From the NCBI GenBank assembly GCA_948907985.1, contig CAQWMM010000005.1, positions 1-64,000 of the forward strand: a DNA stretch of 64,000 nt. Direction: 5' to 3'. This document shows, in pieces, positions 42,151 to 51,331 of this stretch; the first letter of the stretch is position 1; every line of letters starts with the position of its first letter. Under the pieces are notes generated by a model. That model had not been told where the DNA came from. It saw only the letters and a list, made by a program, of their open reading frames with translations, and did not search any database. Source of the stretch: an uncultured Bacillota bacterium. Its GTDB lineage: Bacteria > Bacillota > Dehalobacteriia > UBA4068 > UBA4997. A program made the translations under genes and the position numbers.

Positions 42151-44322
42151 ATGGGAAAAACGCTGATTATTGTTGAATCGCCGACAAAGGCCAAAACGAT
42201 TGGCAAATATCTGGGCGCAAATTATACGGTTCTTTCTTCAATGGGCCATGTTCGCGACTTGCCTAAAAGCAGCCTGGGCGTTGATGTGGAGAGCGAGTTT
42301 GAGCCGCATTATATCACGATTCGCGGCAAGGGCGATATTTTGAAAAATCTGCGCAGCGAGGCCAAAAAGGCCGACCGCGTGCTGCTGGCCAGCGACCCTG
42401 ATCGTGAGGGCGAGATGATCGCCTTTCATCTCAAGGGCTATTTGGATAATGTTGATGAAAAATGTCGGGTGGAGTTCCATGAAATCACCAAAGATGCGGT
42501 GAAAAAAGCGGTGAAGGCCCCCCACGAACTGGATATGGACAGAATTTACGCCCAGCAGGCGCGGCGGATTTTGGACCGTCTGGTGGGCTATAAGCTCTCC
42601 CCCCTGCTGTGGGTTAAAGTGAAAAAAGGGCTTTCCGCCGGGCGGGTGCAGTCGGTAGCGGTGCGGATGATCTGCGACCGCGAGGCGGAAATTAACGCTT
42701 TTGTGCCGGAGGAGTACTGGACGCTGGGCCTTAGCCTGCAAACCGGCGGCGGCCCGCTTAACGCGCAGCTGGCGCGAATTGACGATAAACCGGCGCATAT
42801 CCCGGATCAGCAGACGGTTGAGCGGATTATGGCGGAGAGCCGCCGGGAACCGTATCGTATTGCTAAAATTACCAAAAAGGAGCGCAAGCGCAACCCGGTT
42901 GCGCCCTTTACCACCAGCAGCATGCAGCAGGAAGCTTATCGCAAGCATGGTCTGCTGACGAAAAAAACCATGCAGATAGCGCAGCAGCTTTTTGAGGGTA
43001 TCAGCTTGGGCAAGCAGGGCGTGGTGGGCTTAATTACCTATATGCGTACCGATTCAACCCGCATTGCGCCGGAAGTGCAGCAGGCTGCCCGCGAATTTAT
43101 CGTCAGCCAGTACGGTGAGGATTATGTGCCGGAAAAGCCGCGTGTTTTCCAGAGCAAGGGCAAAATTCAGGACGCGCACGAGGCTATCCGCCCTACCGAC
43201 GTCAGCCGGCGGCCGGCGGATATTCGCCAGTTTTTAACCCCCCAGCAATATAAACTTTATAAACTGATTTGGGAGCGTTTTGTGGCCAGCCAGATGGCCT
43301 CGGCGGTTATCGATACCACCACGGTGGATATAGCTAACGGGCGCTACACTTTTCGTGCCAATGGTTCGGTGATTCATTTCCCGGGTTTTATGCAGCTTTA
43401 TATAGAGGGCCGGGACGACGTCGAGGACAAGGATGGCGGCGAGCGCGACGAACTGGGCCTGCTGCCGGAGGTGGCCGAGGGGCAGCAGCTGGCGGCGGAA
43501 AAGCTGGAGCCAAAGCAGCATTTTACTGCGCCGCCCCCGCGTTATACCGAAGCCATGCTGGTTAAGACGCTGGAAGAAAAGGGTATTGGCCGCCCCAGTA
43601 CCTATGCGCCGATTGTGGATACCATTTTGGGGCGCGGTTATGTGGTGCGGGAGGAGAAACATTTTTATTCTACCGAGCTGGGCATGGTGGTGGTTAACCT
43701 GCTTAAGGAGGGTTTCCCGGACATCATTGATATTGGTTTCACAGCTGGCCTGGAGGAGCGGCTGGACGATGTGGAGGAGGGCAAGCGCAACTGGCGGCAG
43801 ACGGTCAGCGAGTTTTATCAGCCCTTTGCCGAAGAACTGGCCAAGGCCGAGGCCGAACTGGAAAAGGTGGATCTGGAGCCGGAATACAGCGGCGAAAACT
43901 GTGAGCTTTGCGGCAAGCCGATGATTTATAAGCTGGGCAGGTATGGCAAGTTTCTGGCTTGTTCCGGTTTCCCGGAATGCCGCAACACCAAGCCGATTGT
44001 GATTAGCGCCGGGGTAAAGTGCCTGGCCTGCGGCGGCGAGATTATCCAGCGCAAAAGCCGGGGCGGGCGCGTGTTCTACGGTTGCAGCAACTATCCGCAG
44101 TGCAAATTTGTTTCCTGGGATAAGCCGATTGAGGAGGCCTGCCCGGAGTGCGGCAAGCAGCTGGCCGAGCGGACGCTCCATTCCGGTCAGACGCAAAAGG
44201 TCTGCCCTAATGCTGATTGCCCCAGCAACGCTAACAAGAAAAAACGCAAAAAGGCCTCGGCTGACGTGTCGATGCAGAAAGCGGCGCAGCAGGCGGCCAA
44301 AAAGATAAAGAAAGAAAGCTAG
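42151..44322 (+). CDS. topA: DNA topoisomerase I
   Basis: This is a 723-residue type IA topoisomerase. TOPRIM domain with IVESPTKAKTIGKYLG and the acidic SDPDREGEM. VKKGLSAGRVQSVAVR follows, then the catalytic tyrosine in GLITYMRTDSTRIA (~residue 297). Three C-terminal four-cysteine zinc motifs start CELCGKP, CLACGGE and CPECGKQ. It relaxes negative supercoils. An upstream in-frame TTG at 42130 is possible; the ATG at 42151 matches the family start MGKTLIIVESPTK. Confidence 0.97.
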   Translation: MGKTLIIVESPTKAKTIGKYLGANYTVLSSMGHVRDLPKSSLGVDVESEFEPHYITIRGKGDILKNLRSEAKKADRVLLASDPDREGEMIAFHLKGYLDNVDEKCRVEFHEITKDAVKKAVKAPHELDMDRIYAQQARRILDRLVGYKLSPLLWVKVKKGLSAGRVQSVAVRMICDREAEINAFVPEEYWTLGLSLQTGGGPLNAQLARIDDKPAHIPDQQTVERIMAESRREPYRIAKITKKERKRNPVAPFTTSSMQQEAYRKHGLLTKKTMQIAQQLFEGISLGKQGVVGLITYMRTDSTRIAPEVQQAAREFIVSQYGEDYVPEKPRVFQSKGKIQDAHEAIRPTDVSRRPADIRQFLTPQQYKLYKLIWERFVASQMASAVIDTTTVDIANGRYTFRANGSVIHFPGFMQLYIEGRDDVEDKDGGERDELGLLPEVAEGQQLAAEKLEPKQHFTAPPPRYTEAMLVKTLEEKGIGRPSTYAPIVDTILGRGYVVREEKHFYSTELGMVVVNLLKEGFPDIIDIGFTAGLEERLDDVEEGKRNWRQTVSEFYQPFAEELAKAEAELEKVDLEPEYSGENCELCGKPMIYKLGRYGKFLACSGFPECRNTKPIVISAGVKCLACGGEIIQRKSRGGRVFYGCSNYPQCKFVSWDKPIEEACPECGKQLAERTLHSGQTQKVCPNADCPSNANKKKRKKASADVSMQKAAQQAAKKIKKES

Positions 44323-44338
44323 TTAGAGAAATAATTAT

Positions 44339-45679
44339 ATGAGAGAAATTAAAATTGTCGGCGCCGGCCTGGCCGGGGCCGAGGCGGCCTGGCAGGCCGC
44401 TAATGCCGGCTGCCGGGTTCAGCTTTATGAGATGCGCCCCAAGCGGCGTTCTCCGGCGCACCAAACCGCTTATTTTGCCGAACTGGTTTGCAGTAATTCT
44501 CTGCGGGCCGCCGGGCTTGGCAATGCGGTTGGGCTGCTTAAAGAAGAAATGCGGCGGCAGGATTCTTTAATCATGGCCTGCGCCGACGCTTGCCGGGTGC
44601 CGGCGGGCGGCGCTTTGGCAGTGGACAGAACCGTCTTTGGCCAGCTGGTTACAGAAAAAATTCTGGCGCACCCCGCGATTGAGGTACGTTATGCCGAGGT
44701 GGAAAGTCTTGAGCCATTGCTGGCTGACGACAGTCTGGTGATTGTGGCGGCCGGTCCCTTGCTGGAAGGCGCTTTGGCCGAGGATCTGCGGCGGCGTTTT
44801 GGTGCGGAGCAGGGCGACTATCTGCATTTTCATGACGCGGTGGCTCCGATTGTGGACGGCGCTACCATTGATATGGACAAGGTCTACTGGGCGTCGCGCT
44901 ATGATAAAGGGGTTGCGCCGGGCGAGCGGGGCGATTATCTGAACTGCCCGCTGGACAAGCAGCAATATGAGCGCTTTTATCAGGAGTTGTTGACGGCGGA
45001 GCGGGCGCCGCTGCACGCCTTTGAGCAGGAAAAGGATTTTGAGGGCTGCATGCCTATTGAAAGTATGGCGCGCCGGGGACAGGATACAATCCGGTTTGGC
45101 CCGCTGAAGCCGGTGGGCCTGCCTGATCCTCATGCCGGCGGCCGGGAGCCTTACGCGGTGGTGCAGCTTAGGCAGGATAACGCAGCGGCCACCATGTTTA
45201 ATCTGGTGGGTTTCCAAACCAGACTGACCTGGGGCGAGCAAAAGCGGGTGTTTCGGCTGATTCCCGGCCTGGAGCAGGCGGAATTTCTGCGTTTTGGTGT
45301 GATGCACCGCAACAGCTTTATTAATTCGCCGCGCCTGCTTAAGCCGGAGCTTTGCCTGAAGACCGACGAGCGGATTTATTTTGCCGGCCAGCTAACCGGG
45401 GTGGAGGGTTATGTGGAAAGCGCGGCCTGCGGGCTGGCCGCCGGGCGCAACGCCGCCCGCGCCGCTTTGGGGCTGCCGCCGCTTTGCTGGAGTCGCCAAA
45501 CCGCGCTGGGCGGGCTTTTGGGCTGGCTGCAAACGCCTAACGCCAATTTTCAGCCGATGAACGTAACTTTTGGCCTGATTGAGCCTTTGGGTTATAAGGT
45601 ACGCGGCAAACAGAATAAAAACCTGCAAATTGCCCAGCGCGCTTTAGCCGCTCTGGCGGAAATGTATGAGCAGAAATAA
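44339..45679 (+). CDS. trmFO: Methylenetetrahydrofolate-tRNA m5U54 methyltransferase TrmFO
   Basis: This 446-residue FAD protein starts with the dinucleotide motif IVGAGLAGAEAAWQAANAG and shows the TrmFO-specific ELVCSNSLR, the CPLDKQQYERFYQEL region, CMPIESMARRGQDTIRFG (split here: CMPIESMARRG and DTIRFG) and FAGQLTGVEGYVESAA. It methylates U54 of tRNA using methylene-THF and FAD. It lies 16 bp downstream of topA; the ribosome site is weak, suggesting coupling. Confidence 0.95.
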   Translation: MREIKIVGAGLAGAEAAWQAANAGCRVQLYEMRPKRRSPAHQTAYFAELVCSNSLRAAGLGNAVGLLKEEMRRQDSLIMACADACRVPAGGALAVDRTVFGQLVTEKILAHPAIEVRYAEVESLEPLLADDSLVIVAAGPLLEGALAEDLRRRFGAEQGDYLHFHDAVAPIVDGATIDMDKVYWASRYDKGVAPGERGDYLNCPLDKQQYERFYQELLTAERAPLHAFEQEKDFEGCMPIESMARRGQDTIRFGPLKPVGLPDPHAGGREPYAVVQLRQDNAAATMFNLVGFQTRLTWGEQKRVFRLIPGLEQAEFLRFGVMHRNSFINSPRLLKPELCLKTDERIYFAGQLTGVEGYVESAACGLAAGRNAARAALGLPPLCWSRQTALGGLLGWLQTPNANFQPMNVTFGLIEPLGYKVRGKQNKNLQIAQRALAALAEMYEQK

Positions 45680-45746
45680 AAAGTTTAGTATTTAGCTAAG
45701 AAATTAATATTTAATATGAAAAAACACTGGCTTATTATGGAAATTA

Positions 45747-45758
45747 GTGTATAATATA
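45747..45758 (+). promoter_or_regulatory. Possible -10 box before hslV
   Basis: A TATAAT element lies in GTGTATAATATAAGG about 20 bases before the hslV start; the best-spaced -35 (CTGGCT) is poor, so this is a weak call. Confidence 0.35.
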
Positions 45759-45773
45759 AGGAGGAATTGCTGA

Positions 45774-46310
45774 ATGGTAGAAATTAGAGGCACAACAATC
45801 TGCGGCGTTAAACGCAACGGCAAGGTGGCCATTGCCGGCGACGGGCAGGTTACCATGGGGCAGAGTATCGTAATGAAAAACACCGCGCGCAAGGTGCGCC
45901 GCCTGTATAAAAACCAGGTGGTGGTGGGCTTTGCCGGGGCGGTGGCCGACGCTTTTACGCTTTGCGAAAAATTTGAGGGCTATCTTGAGGAGTATAACGG
46001 CAACTTAACCCGCGCGGCGGTTTCGCTGGCCAAGGAATGGCGCACCAACAAAGTTCTGCGCAATTTGGAGGCCCTGATGGTAGTGGCATCCGGCCAGGAC
46101 ATGCTGATTATTTCCGGCAACGGCGAGGTTATTGAGCCGGACGACGGCGTGGCGGCCATTGGCTCCGGCGGGCCTTACGCTCTGGCGGCGGCCAGAGCTA
46201 TGTTGGCCAACACCGAGCTTTCGGCTGTTGATATTGCTTATAAGGCCATTGATATTGCCTCGGATATTTGTATTTTTACCAACAAAAACATTATTGTGGA
46301 GGAGGCTTAA
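45774..46310 (+). CDS. hslV: ATP-dependent protease proteolytic subunit HslV
   Basis: This 178-residue protein is the threonine-protease subunit of HslVU (ClpQY). A short propeptide MVEIRG precedes the mature N-terminal catalytic threonine ([11 protein letters not shown]); AGDGQVTMG and [11 protein letters not shown] follow. It forms hexameric double rings capped by HslU. AAGGAGGAA ribosome site. hslU is 40 bp downstream. No xerC or codY is next to it, unlike Bacillus. Confidence 0.95.
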   Translation: MVEIRGTTICGVKRNGKVAIAGDGQVTMGQSIVMKNTARKVRRLYKNQVVVGFAGAVADAFTLCEKFEGYLEEYNGNLTRAAVSLAKEWRTNKVLRNLEALMVVASGQDMLIISGNGEVIEPDDGVAAIGSGGPYALAAARAMLANTELSAVDIAYKAIDIASDICIFTNKNIIVEEA

Positions 46311-46349
46311 TCATTTAAGCCTGATTTTCAGTTGAAGGAGGCTGCGAAT

Positions 46350-47732
46350 ATGCAAGAACTGACGCCGCGACAAATTGTGGCAGAATTGGATAAATATATT
46401 ATCGGCCAGCTGGACGCCAAAAAAAGCGTGGCCGTTGCACTGCGCAACCGTTATCGCCGCAAATGCCTGGGGGCGGGGATTCAGGACGAGATTATGCCCA
46501 AAAATATCATTATGATTGGGCCGACGGGCGTTGGCAAAACCGAGATCGCCCGGCGTTTGGCCAGACTGGTGAGCGCGCCTTTTATTAAGGTGGAAGCTAC
46601 AAAATATACGGAAATTGGCTATGTTGGCCGTGATGTTGAGGGGATTATCCGCGATTTGACAGAAACTGCCGTGCGAATGGTTAAGGCAGAGCAAATGGAG
46701 CAGGTGCGCCCCAAGGGCGAAGCCGCTGCAGAAGAGCGCTTGGTGGAACTTCTGGCCCCAACCAAGCGGGAGAAAAAGCCCAAAAATCCGATGGAGATTT
46801 TCTTCGGCGGCGGCAACAGCGACGACAAACCCAGCGACGAAGAACGCCAGTTTATGGAGGATAACAAAAACCTGCGCGAACAGGTTCGGCGAATGTTGGC
46901 GCTGGGCGAGCTGGAAGACAATCTGGTGGAGATTGAGGTTGAGGAGCAAAACAGCTATCCGGTTTCGGCCAGCATGGAAGAAATGGGGCTGAACTTTCAG
47001 GATATGTTGGGCAGCATTATTCCTAAAAAAACCTATAAACGCCAGTTGACCGTCAGCGAGGCGCGCAAGATTTTGATTCAGGAGGAAAGCGCCAAGCTGC
47101 TGGATATGGACGACGTCAAGGCTAAGGCCATAGAGCGGGCCGAGCAAAGCGGCATTGTGTTTATTGATGAGATTGATAAAATTGCCGGGCGTGGCAGCAA
47201 CAGCACCGCCGACGTGGCGCGTGACGGCGTGCAGCGCGATATTCTGCCTATTGTGGAGGGCAGCACGGTAATGACTAAATATGGCCAGGTTAAAACCGAT
47301 TACATTTTGTTTATTGCCGCCGGGGCCTTTTCAATGAGCAAGCCCTCCGATCTGATCCCGGAATTGCAGGGGCGTTTCCCGATCCGGGTGGAACTGGAAA
47401 GTCTGACGGAGGAAGATTTTAAACGGATTTTGCTGGAGCCGCAGAACTCGCTGGTTAAACAATATGAGGCGCTTTTGCAGGCCGATGGCGTGGAGGTTTG
47501 TTTTACGGAAGACGGCATTGAGGCTTTGGCGCGGATTTCTTATCAGGTGAACGCCACAACCGAAAATATCGGCGCGCGCCGGCTGCATACAGTACTGGAA
47601 AAGGTGCTGGAGGAGCTGTTGTTTATTGCGCCGGATGCTTCGCTTAGCCGGGTGATTATTGACCGGGAATATGTTGAGAGTAAGTTGGCGGCTCTTGCCG
47701 ATAACGAGGATATGAGCAGGTTTATTTTATAG
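46350..47732 (+). CDS. hslU: ATP-dependent protease ATPase subunit HslU
   Basis: This is a 460-residue AAA+ unfoldase. [20 protein letters not shown] at the start, Walker [14 protein letters not shown], the pore motif region [14 protein letters not shown], a variable I domain (~140-230), Walker [13 protein letters not shown] and the sensor region [19 protein letters not shown]. It unfolds substrates for HslV. ATG at 46350 is eight bases after AAGGAGG; the in-frame TTG at 46332 is not preferred. Confidence 0.96.
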   Translation: MQELTPRQIVAELDKYIIGQLDAKKSVAVALRNRYRRKCLGAGIQDEIMPKNIIMIGPTGVGKTEIARRLARLVSAPFIKVEATKYTEIGYVGRDVEGIIRDLTETAVRMVKAEQMEQVRPKGEAAAEERLVELLAPTKREKKPKNPMEIFFGGGNSDDKPSDEERQFMEDNKNLREQVRRMLALGELEDNLVEIEVEEQNSYPVSASMEEMGLNFQDMLGSIIPKKTYKRQLTVSEARKILIQEESAKLLDMDDVKAKAIERAEQSGIVFIDEIDKIAGRGSNSTADVARDGVQRDILPIVEGSTVMTKYGQVKTDYILFIAAGAFSMSKPSDLIPELQGRFPIRVELESLTEEDFKRILLEPQNSLVKQYEALLQADGVEVCFTEDGIEALARISYQVNATTENIGARRLHTVLEKVLEELLFIAPDASLSRVIIDREYVESKLAALADNEDMSRFIL

Positions 47733-47735
47733 TTT

Positions 47736-47815
47736 TTCAGTTCGCTGGCGGCACAGCTGCTTGGTTGTTTTCTTATTCAGTTCGTTGGCGTATTACAGTA
47801 CGCCTGCCGCGTACT
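47736..47815. repeat. Short direct repeat plus palindrome after hslU
   Basis: TTCAGTTCGCTGGCG (47736-47750) recurs 40 bp later as TTCAGTTCGTTGGCG (47776-47790). A perfect palindrome AGTACGC-CTGCC-GCGTACT follows (47797-47815). The block 47736-47870 looks unlike the flanking leader sequences and may be a dispersed intergenic repeat. Confidence 0.5.
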
Positions 47816-47886
47816 CATAAGTTGACTTCGCGCAGCCATACCACTATCGAATGGAAACAATTTTTGATAAATGGAGGATGAACGAA

Positions 47887-48615
47887 ATGAAAAAATTAGT
47901 TTTATTAGTGATGGGATTGCTGTTGGTGGGCTCTTTAGCGGCTTGCTCCGGGGATAACAATAACAGTCAGCCAGCCAACAACAATCAGCAGAATCAACAG
48001 CAAAACCAGCAGCAGGTTGAGCAGAACCAAAACGACGCACAGACGGTTGGCTGGAAAGAGGCGGCTAATCTGGAGATTGAGGCCGGCAAAGCCGATGGCG
48101 TAACCCTGGATATTGCTGAATTGCAGGCCGATCCGGAGAACACCGTTCTGGCTGACTGCGACGCTGATGTTCAGGCCAAGGTGGCCGCTTGGCTTAACCA
48201 GCTGGGCGAGGGCGAAACCCTGTATGTTAAGGCTTATGTTCTGGATACGGATAATTATCTGAACGTGGTACTGACGCAGTCGGTCGGCCCCAATTATGGC
48301 AGCGACGGCGATGTATATTCTTATGTTTATGATAAAACAACCAAAACGACCATGGACACAGAGTATGCCAAGGCCTGGAAAGCTTTGACTGATGAAACCA
48401 TTATTGAGGCGATCAAGGCTACCCTGGAAGAAAACCAGAAATGGCGCAGTTTCAATGTGGACGCTTTCTTTGTGGATACCGATAACGAGCCGGTTTATTT
48501 GCTGAGCGCCAAAATCGGCCAGGAGGGCGCTGACGACTGGACGTATCTTTATGTGCTGAAAAATGGTGTGATTTTGGGCAATCTGTCCGGTTATATGGAA
48601 GAAAAAGTTCAATAA
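47887..48615 (+). CDS. Putative lipoprotein
   Basis: This 242-residue protein has a lipoprotein signal peptide (MKKLVLLVMGLLLVGSLAAC, lipobox LAAC) followed by an Asn/Gln-rich linker of ~30 residues. A globular acidic domain (~45-242) follows, with no family I recognise. It would be anchored by a lipid on the outer face of a membrane. The ATG at 47887 has GGAGG nine bases upstream. A strong terminator follows. Function unknown. Confidence 0.75.
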   Translation: MKKLVLLVMGLLLVGSLAACSGDNNNSQPANNNQQNQQQNQQQVEQNQNDAQTVGWKEAANLEIEAGKADGVTLDIAELQADPENTVLADCDADVQAKVAAWLNQLGEGETLYVKAYVLDTDNYLNVVLTQSVGPNYGSDGDVYSYVYDKTTKTTMDTEYAKAWKALTDETIIEAIKATLEENQKWRSFNVDAFFVDTDNEPVYLLSAKIGQEGADDWTYLYVLKNGVILGNLSGYMEEKVQ

Positions 48616-48656
48616 AAAAATCTGCTGCAATAAACTTTTAAAAACTTCTAAAAAAT

Positions 48657-48708
48657 AGCTGCATTGTGGGCATTTTATGAAAAAAATGCTTGCAGTGCGG
48701 CTTTTTTT
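48657..48708 (+). terminator. Intrinsic terminator of the lipoprotein gene
   Basis: A 20-bp stem (48657-48676 with 48683-48702, including several G-T pairs) and six-base loop, followed by seven Ts. The -35 of the rpsB promoter lies inside its 3' arm. Confidence 0.85.
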
Positions 48709-48718
48709 GTGCTAAAAT
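48690..48718 (+). promoter_or_regulatory. rpsB-tsf promoter overlapping the terminator
   Basis: TTGCAG (48690-48695), 17-bp spacer containing the terminator T-run, TAAAAT (48713-48718). It predicts a ~117-base leader before rpsB. Confidence 0.7.
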
Positions 48719-48765
48719 ATAGAACGTATGATAAAACACACGACGGCGGATTGGTTTCGCGCGTG

Positions 48766-48790
48766 TTTTGCCACCGCAGGCGGTGCAAAA
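48766..48790 (+). promoter_or_regulatory. Hairpin in the rpsB leader
   Basis: TTTTGC-c-ACCG (48766-48776) pairs with CGGT-GCAAAA (48781-48790) around a four-base loop with one bulge. Its place in a ~117-base leader suggests an autoregulatory ribosomal-protein binding site, but no known S2 leader motif was recognised. Confidence 0.4.
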
Positions 48791-48841
48791 TGTGGGGCTT
48801 TAGAGGCTGTCGGAGGTGTAACAAAAAGGAGGAATTTTATT

Positions 48842-49600
48842 ATGGCAGTAATTTCTATGAAACAACTGCTGGAGGCCGGCGTTCATTTCGGCCACCAAAC
48901 CAGAAGATGGAACCCTAAAATGGGGCGTTTTATCTTCACTGAAAGAAACGGTATCTACATTATTGACCTGCAAAAGACGGTTCACAAGGTGGACGAGGCT
49001 TATAACTTTGTGAAATCGGTGGCCGCCGAGGGCAGGGATATTTTGTTTGTAGGCACCAAAAAGCAGGCGCAGGAGGCTATTAAAGACGAGGCTTTGCGTT
49101 GCGGTATGTATTATGTTAACGAACGCTGGCTGGGCGGCATGCTGACCAACTTTAACACCATCCAGGCCAGAATCCGCCGTTTGCGTGAACTGGAAAAAAT
49201 GGAAGAAGACGGCACTTTTGACAAGCTGCCGAAAAAAGAAGTGGCGATGCTGAACCATGAAAAGGAAAAGCTAGAGCGTTTCCTGGGCGGCATTAAAGAT
49301 ATGAAGAAAAAGCCCGGCGCTATGTTCATTGTGGACCCCAGAAAGGAACGTATTGCTGTGGCCGAGGCTAAACGTTTGAATATTCCGATTGTGGCGATTG
49401 TGGATACCAACTGCGATCCGGACGAGATTGATTATCCTATCCCCGGCAACGATGACGCTATTCGTGCCGTACGTTTGCTGACCGGCAAAATGGCCGACGC
49501 GGTGATTGAGGGTAACCAGGGCGTTTCTATGGCGGAGGCTCCGGCGGCGGCTGAAGAACCCGCTGCTGCCGAGGCTGCGGAAGCACCGGCCGAGGCCTAG
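48842..49600 (+). CDS. rpsB: Ribosomal protein uS2
   Basis: This is a 252-residue small-subunit protein: [20 protein letters not shown] start, [20 protein letters not shown] and [13 protein letters not shown]. The C-terminus is an Ala/Glu/Pro-rich acidic tail. The ATG at 48842 follows AAAGGAGGAA; an upstream open stretch belongs to the leader. tsf follows 26 bp later as usual. Confidence 0.97.
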   Translation: MAVISMKQLLEAGVHFGHQTRRWNPKMGRFIFTERNGIYIIDLQKTVHKVDEAYNFVKSVAAEGRDILFVGTKKQAQEAIKDEALRCGMYYVNERWLGGMLTNFNTIQARIRRLRELEKMEEDGTFDKLPKKEVAMLNHEKEKLERFLGGIKDMKKKPGAMFIVDPRKERIAVAEAKRLNIPIVAIVDTNCDPDEIDYPIPGNDDAIRAVRLLTGKMADAVIEGNQGVSMAEAPAAAEEPAAAEAAEAPAEA

Positions 49601-49626
49601 AATATAACATTAGGAGGAATTAAGGC

Positions 49627-50538
49627 ATGATTAGTGCAGCAATGGTTAAAGAACTGCGCGAGAGAACCGGCGCAGGCATGATGGATTGTAAAAAAGCGCT
49701 GACCGAAACCAACGGCGATATGGAGGCGGCTATTGATTATCTGCGTGAGAAAGGTCTTTCGCAGGCTGCTAAAAAATCTGGCCGGATTGCCGCTGAGGGT
49801 ATTGTCGGCTTGGGCTTTTCCGCTGACGGCCGGCAGGGCGCTATTGTGGAGGTAAACTCGGAAACCGACTTTGTGGCCAAGAATCAGGAATTTGTCGATA
49901 TGGTAAATTCTTTTGTTCAGGTTATTTTGGATAATGATTTTGCCAATACGGACGAGCTGTTGGCAGGTAAACTGGGCGAGGGCACTGTGCGTGATGAACT
50001 GACCGCCAAAATTGCCAAAATCGGCGAGAATATGACGGTTCGCCGTTTTGCCAAGTTTGCTGAACCTGGTACCGTAACCGCCGGTTATGTGCACGGCGGC
50101 GGTAAGATCGGCGTTTTGGTGGAGTTTGCCACTGCGGCTGCCGATGTGGAAACCGTTAAGAGCATGGGCCGCGATGTGGCTATGCAGGTAGCCTCAATGA
50201 ATCCGCAGTTTGTGGATGAAAACGGCGTTGATCCGGCTTATCTGGAGCGAGAAAAGAAGATTTTGGTACAGCAGGCTTTGAACGAGGGCAAACCGGCCGA
50301 TATTGTGGAAAAAATGGTAGTTGGCCGCCTGAAGAAAGAGTTGAAAGAAACCTGCCTGTTGGAGCAGAAATTTGTTAAAGACGGCGATATTACAGTTGCC
50401 GATTATGTTAAACAAATTGCTAAGGCTGTGGGCGCTGATGTGGCTGTTAAATCCTTTGTCCGCTATGAGGTGGGCGAGGGCATTGAAAAGCAGGTTGACG
50501 ATTTGGCGGCTGAAGTTGCCAAAATGACTGCACAATAA
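49627..50538 (+). CDS. tsf: Elongation factor Ts
   Basis: This 303-residue protein shows the EF-Ts N-terminus VKELRERTGAGMMDCKKAL, VNSETDFVAKN and GGKIGVLVEF. It recycles EF-Tu-GDP to EF-Tu-GTP. Length is normal for the longer bacterial type. TAGGAGGAA precedes the ATG and an intrinsic terminator follows, so rpsB-tsf is a two-gene operon here without pyrH/frr. Confidence 0.97.
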   Translation: MISAAMVKELRERTGAGMMDCKKALTETNGDMEAAIDYLREKGLSQAAKKSGRIAAEGIVGLGFSADGRQGAIVEVNSETDFVAKNQEFVDMVNSFVQVILDNDFANTDELLAGKLGEGTVRDELTAKIAKIGENMTVRRFAKFAEPGTVTAGYVHGGGKIGVLVEFATAAADVETVKSMGRDVAMQVASMNPQFVDENGVDPAYLEREKKILVQQALNEGKPADIVEKMVVGRLKKELKETCLLEQKFVKDGDITVADYVKQIAKAVGADVAVKSFVRYEVGEGIEKQVDDLAAEVAKMTAQ

Positions 50539-50565
50539 GCTTAGCTGAATAGTTAAACAGATAAC

Positions 50566-50598
50566 AAAGCGGTAGGCCGGACTGGGGCATACCGCTTT
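50566..50598 (+). terminator. Terminator after tsf
   Basis: AAAGCGGTA (50566-50574) pairs perfectly with TACCGCTTT (50590-50598); a T-rich stretch follows. Confidence 0.8.
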
Positions 50599-50638
50599 TG
50601 TGTTTGCATAATAGTTTTTTCGTTTTGAGGTGCTTAAA

Positions 50639-51331
50639 TTGCGTTTTTCCAATCCGTTTGCCGATTTGTCTCGCTTTGAACTGCTGCTTTGGCTGGGTTC
50701 GATGGCGTTGATTTTGGCGGCCTTTGGGCTGGCCGGCGGTCGGGAGCCGCTGAATCTGCTTTCGTCGCTGTTGGGGGTTACCTCGCTGATTTTTATTTCC
50801 AAGGGCTATGTGTTTGGCGAGGTTTTAACGGTTTTTTTCTCGATATTATACGGCATTGTGTCGTACTTTTTTCATTATTATGGCGAAATGATAACCTTTA
50901 TGGGGATGACCGGCCCGGTGGCCCTATTTTCAATTTTTGCCTGGCTGCGCCATCCTTATGCGGACAGCGGGGAGGTAGAGGTCAGCCGGCTTTCCCGGCG
51001 GCAGGCCTTGCTTTTGGCTGTGTTGGCTGTTGCGGTTACCGTTGTTTTTTATTTTATTTTGGGCGCGTTGGGCAACGCTAATCTGTTAGTCAGCACAATT
51101 TCGGTTACGGCCAGCTTTGTGGCCTCCAGTCTGGCCTTTTTGCGCAGTCCGTATTATGCGCTGGTTTATGCGGTCAACGATTTGATTTTGATTGTGTTAT
51201 GGCTGCTGGCAACTCTGGAAAGCGTGGCCTATTTACCCATGACGGCCTGCTTTGTTACTTTCTTTTTCAATGATCTGTATGGTTTTTATAACTGGCGGCG
51301 GATGCAGCATCGGCAGTCTGTTGCGCCTTAG
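50639..51331 (+). CDS. pnuC: Nicotinamide riboside transporter PnuC-like
   Basis: This 230-residue protein has about seven membrane segments and PnuC family features: SLLGVTSLIFISKG, a WxxW-like core and the C-terminal FFFNDLYGFYNWRRM. PnuC proteins take up nicotinamide riboside or other B-vitamin precursors by facilitated diffusion. A TTG at 50639 is spaced six bases from GAGGTG; a GTG at 50630 would overlap that site. Its last 65 bp overlap the 3' end of the convergent gene. Confidence 0.85.
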   Translation: MRFSNPFADLSRFELLLWLGSMALILAAFGLAGGREPLNLLSSLLGVTSLIFISKGYVFGEVLTVFFSILYGIVSYFFHYYGEMITFMGMTGPVALFSIFAWLRHPYADSGEVEVSRLSRRQALLLAVLAVAVTVVFYFILGALGNANLLVSTISVTASFVASSLAFLRSPYYALVYAVNDLILIVLWLLATLESVAYLPMTACFVTFFFNDLYGFYNWRRMQHRQSVAP

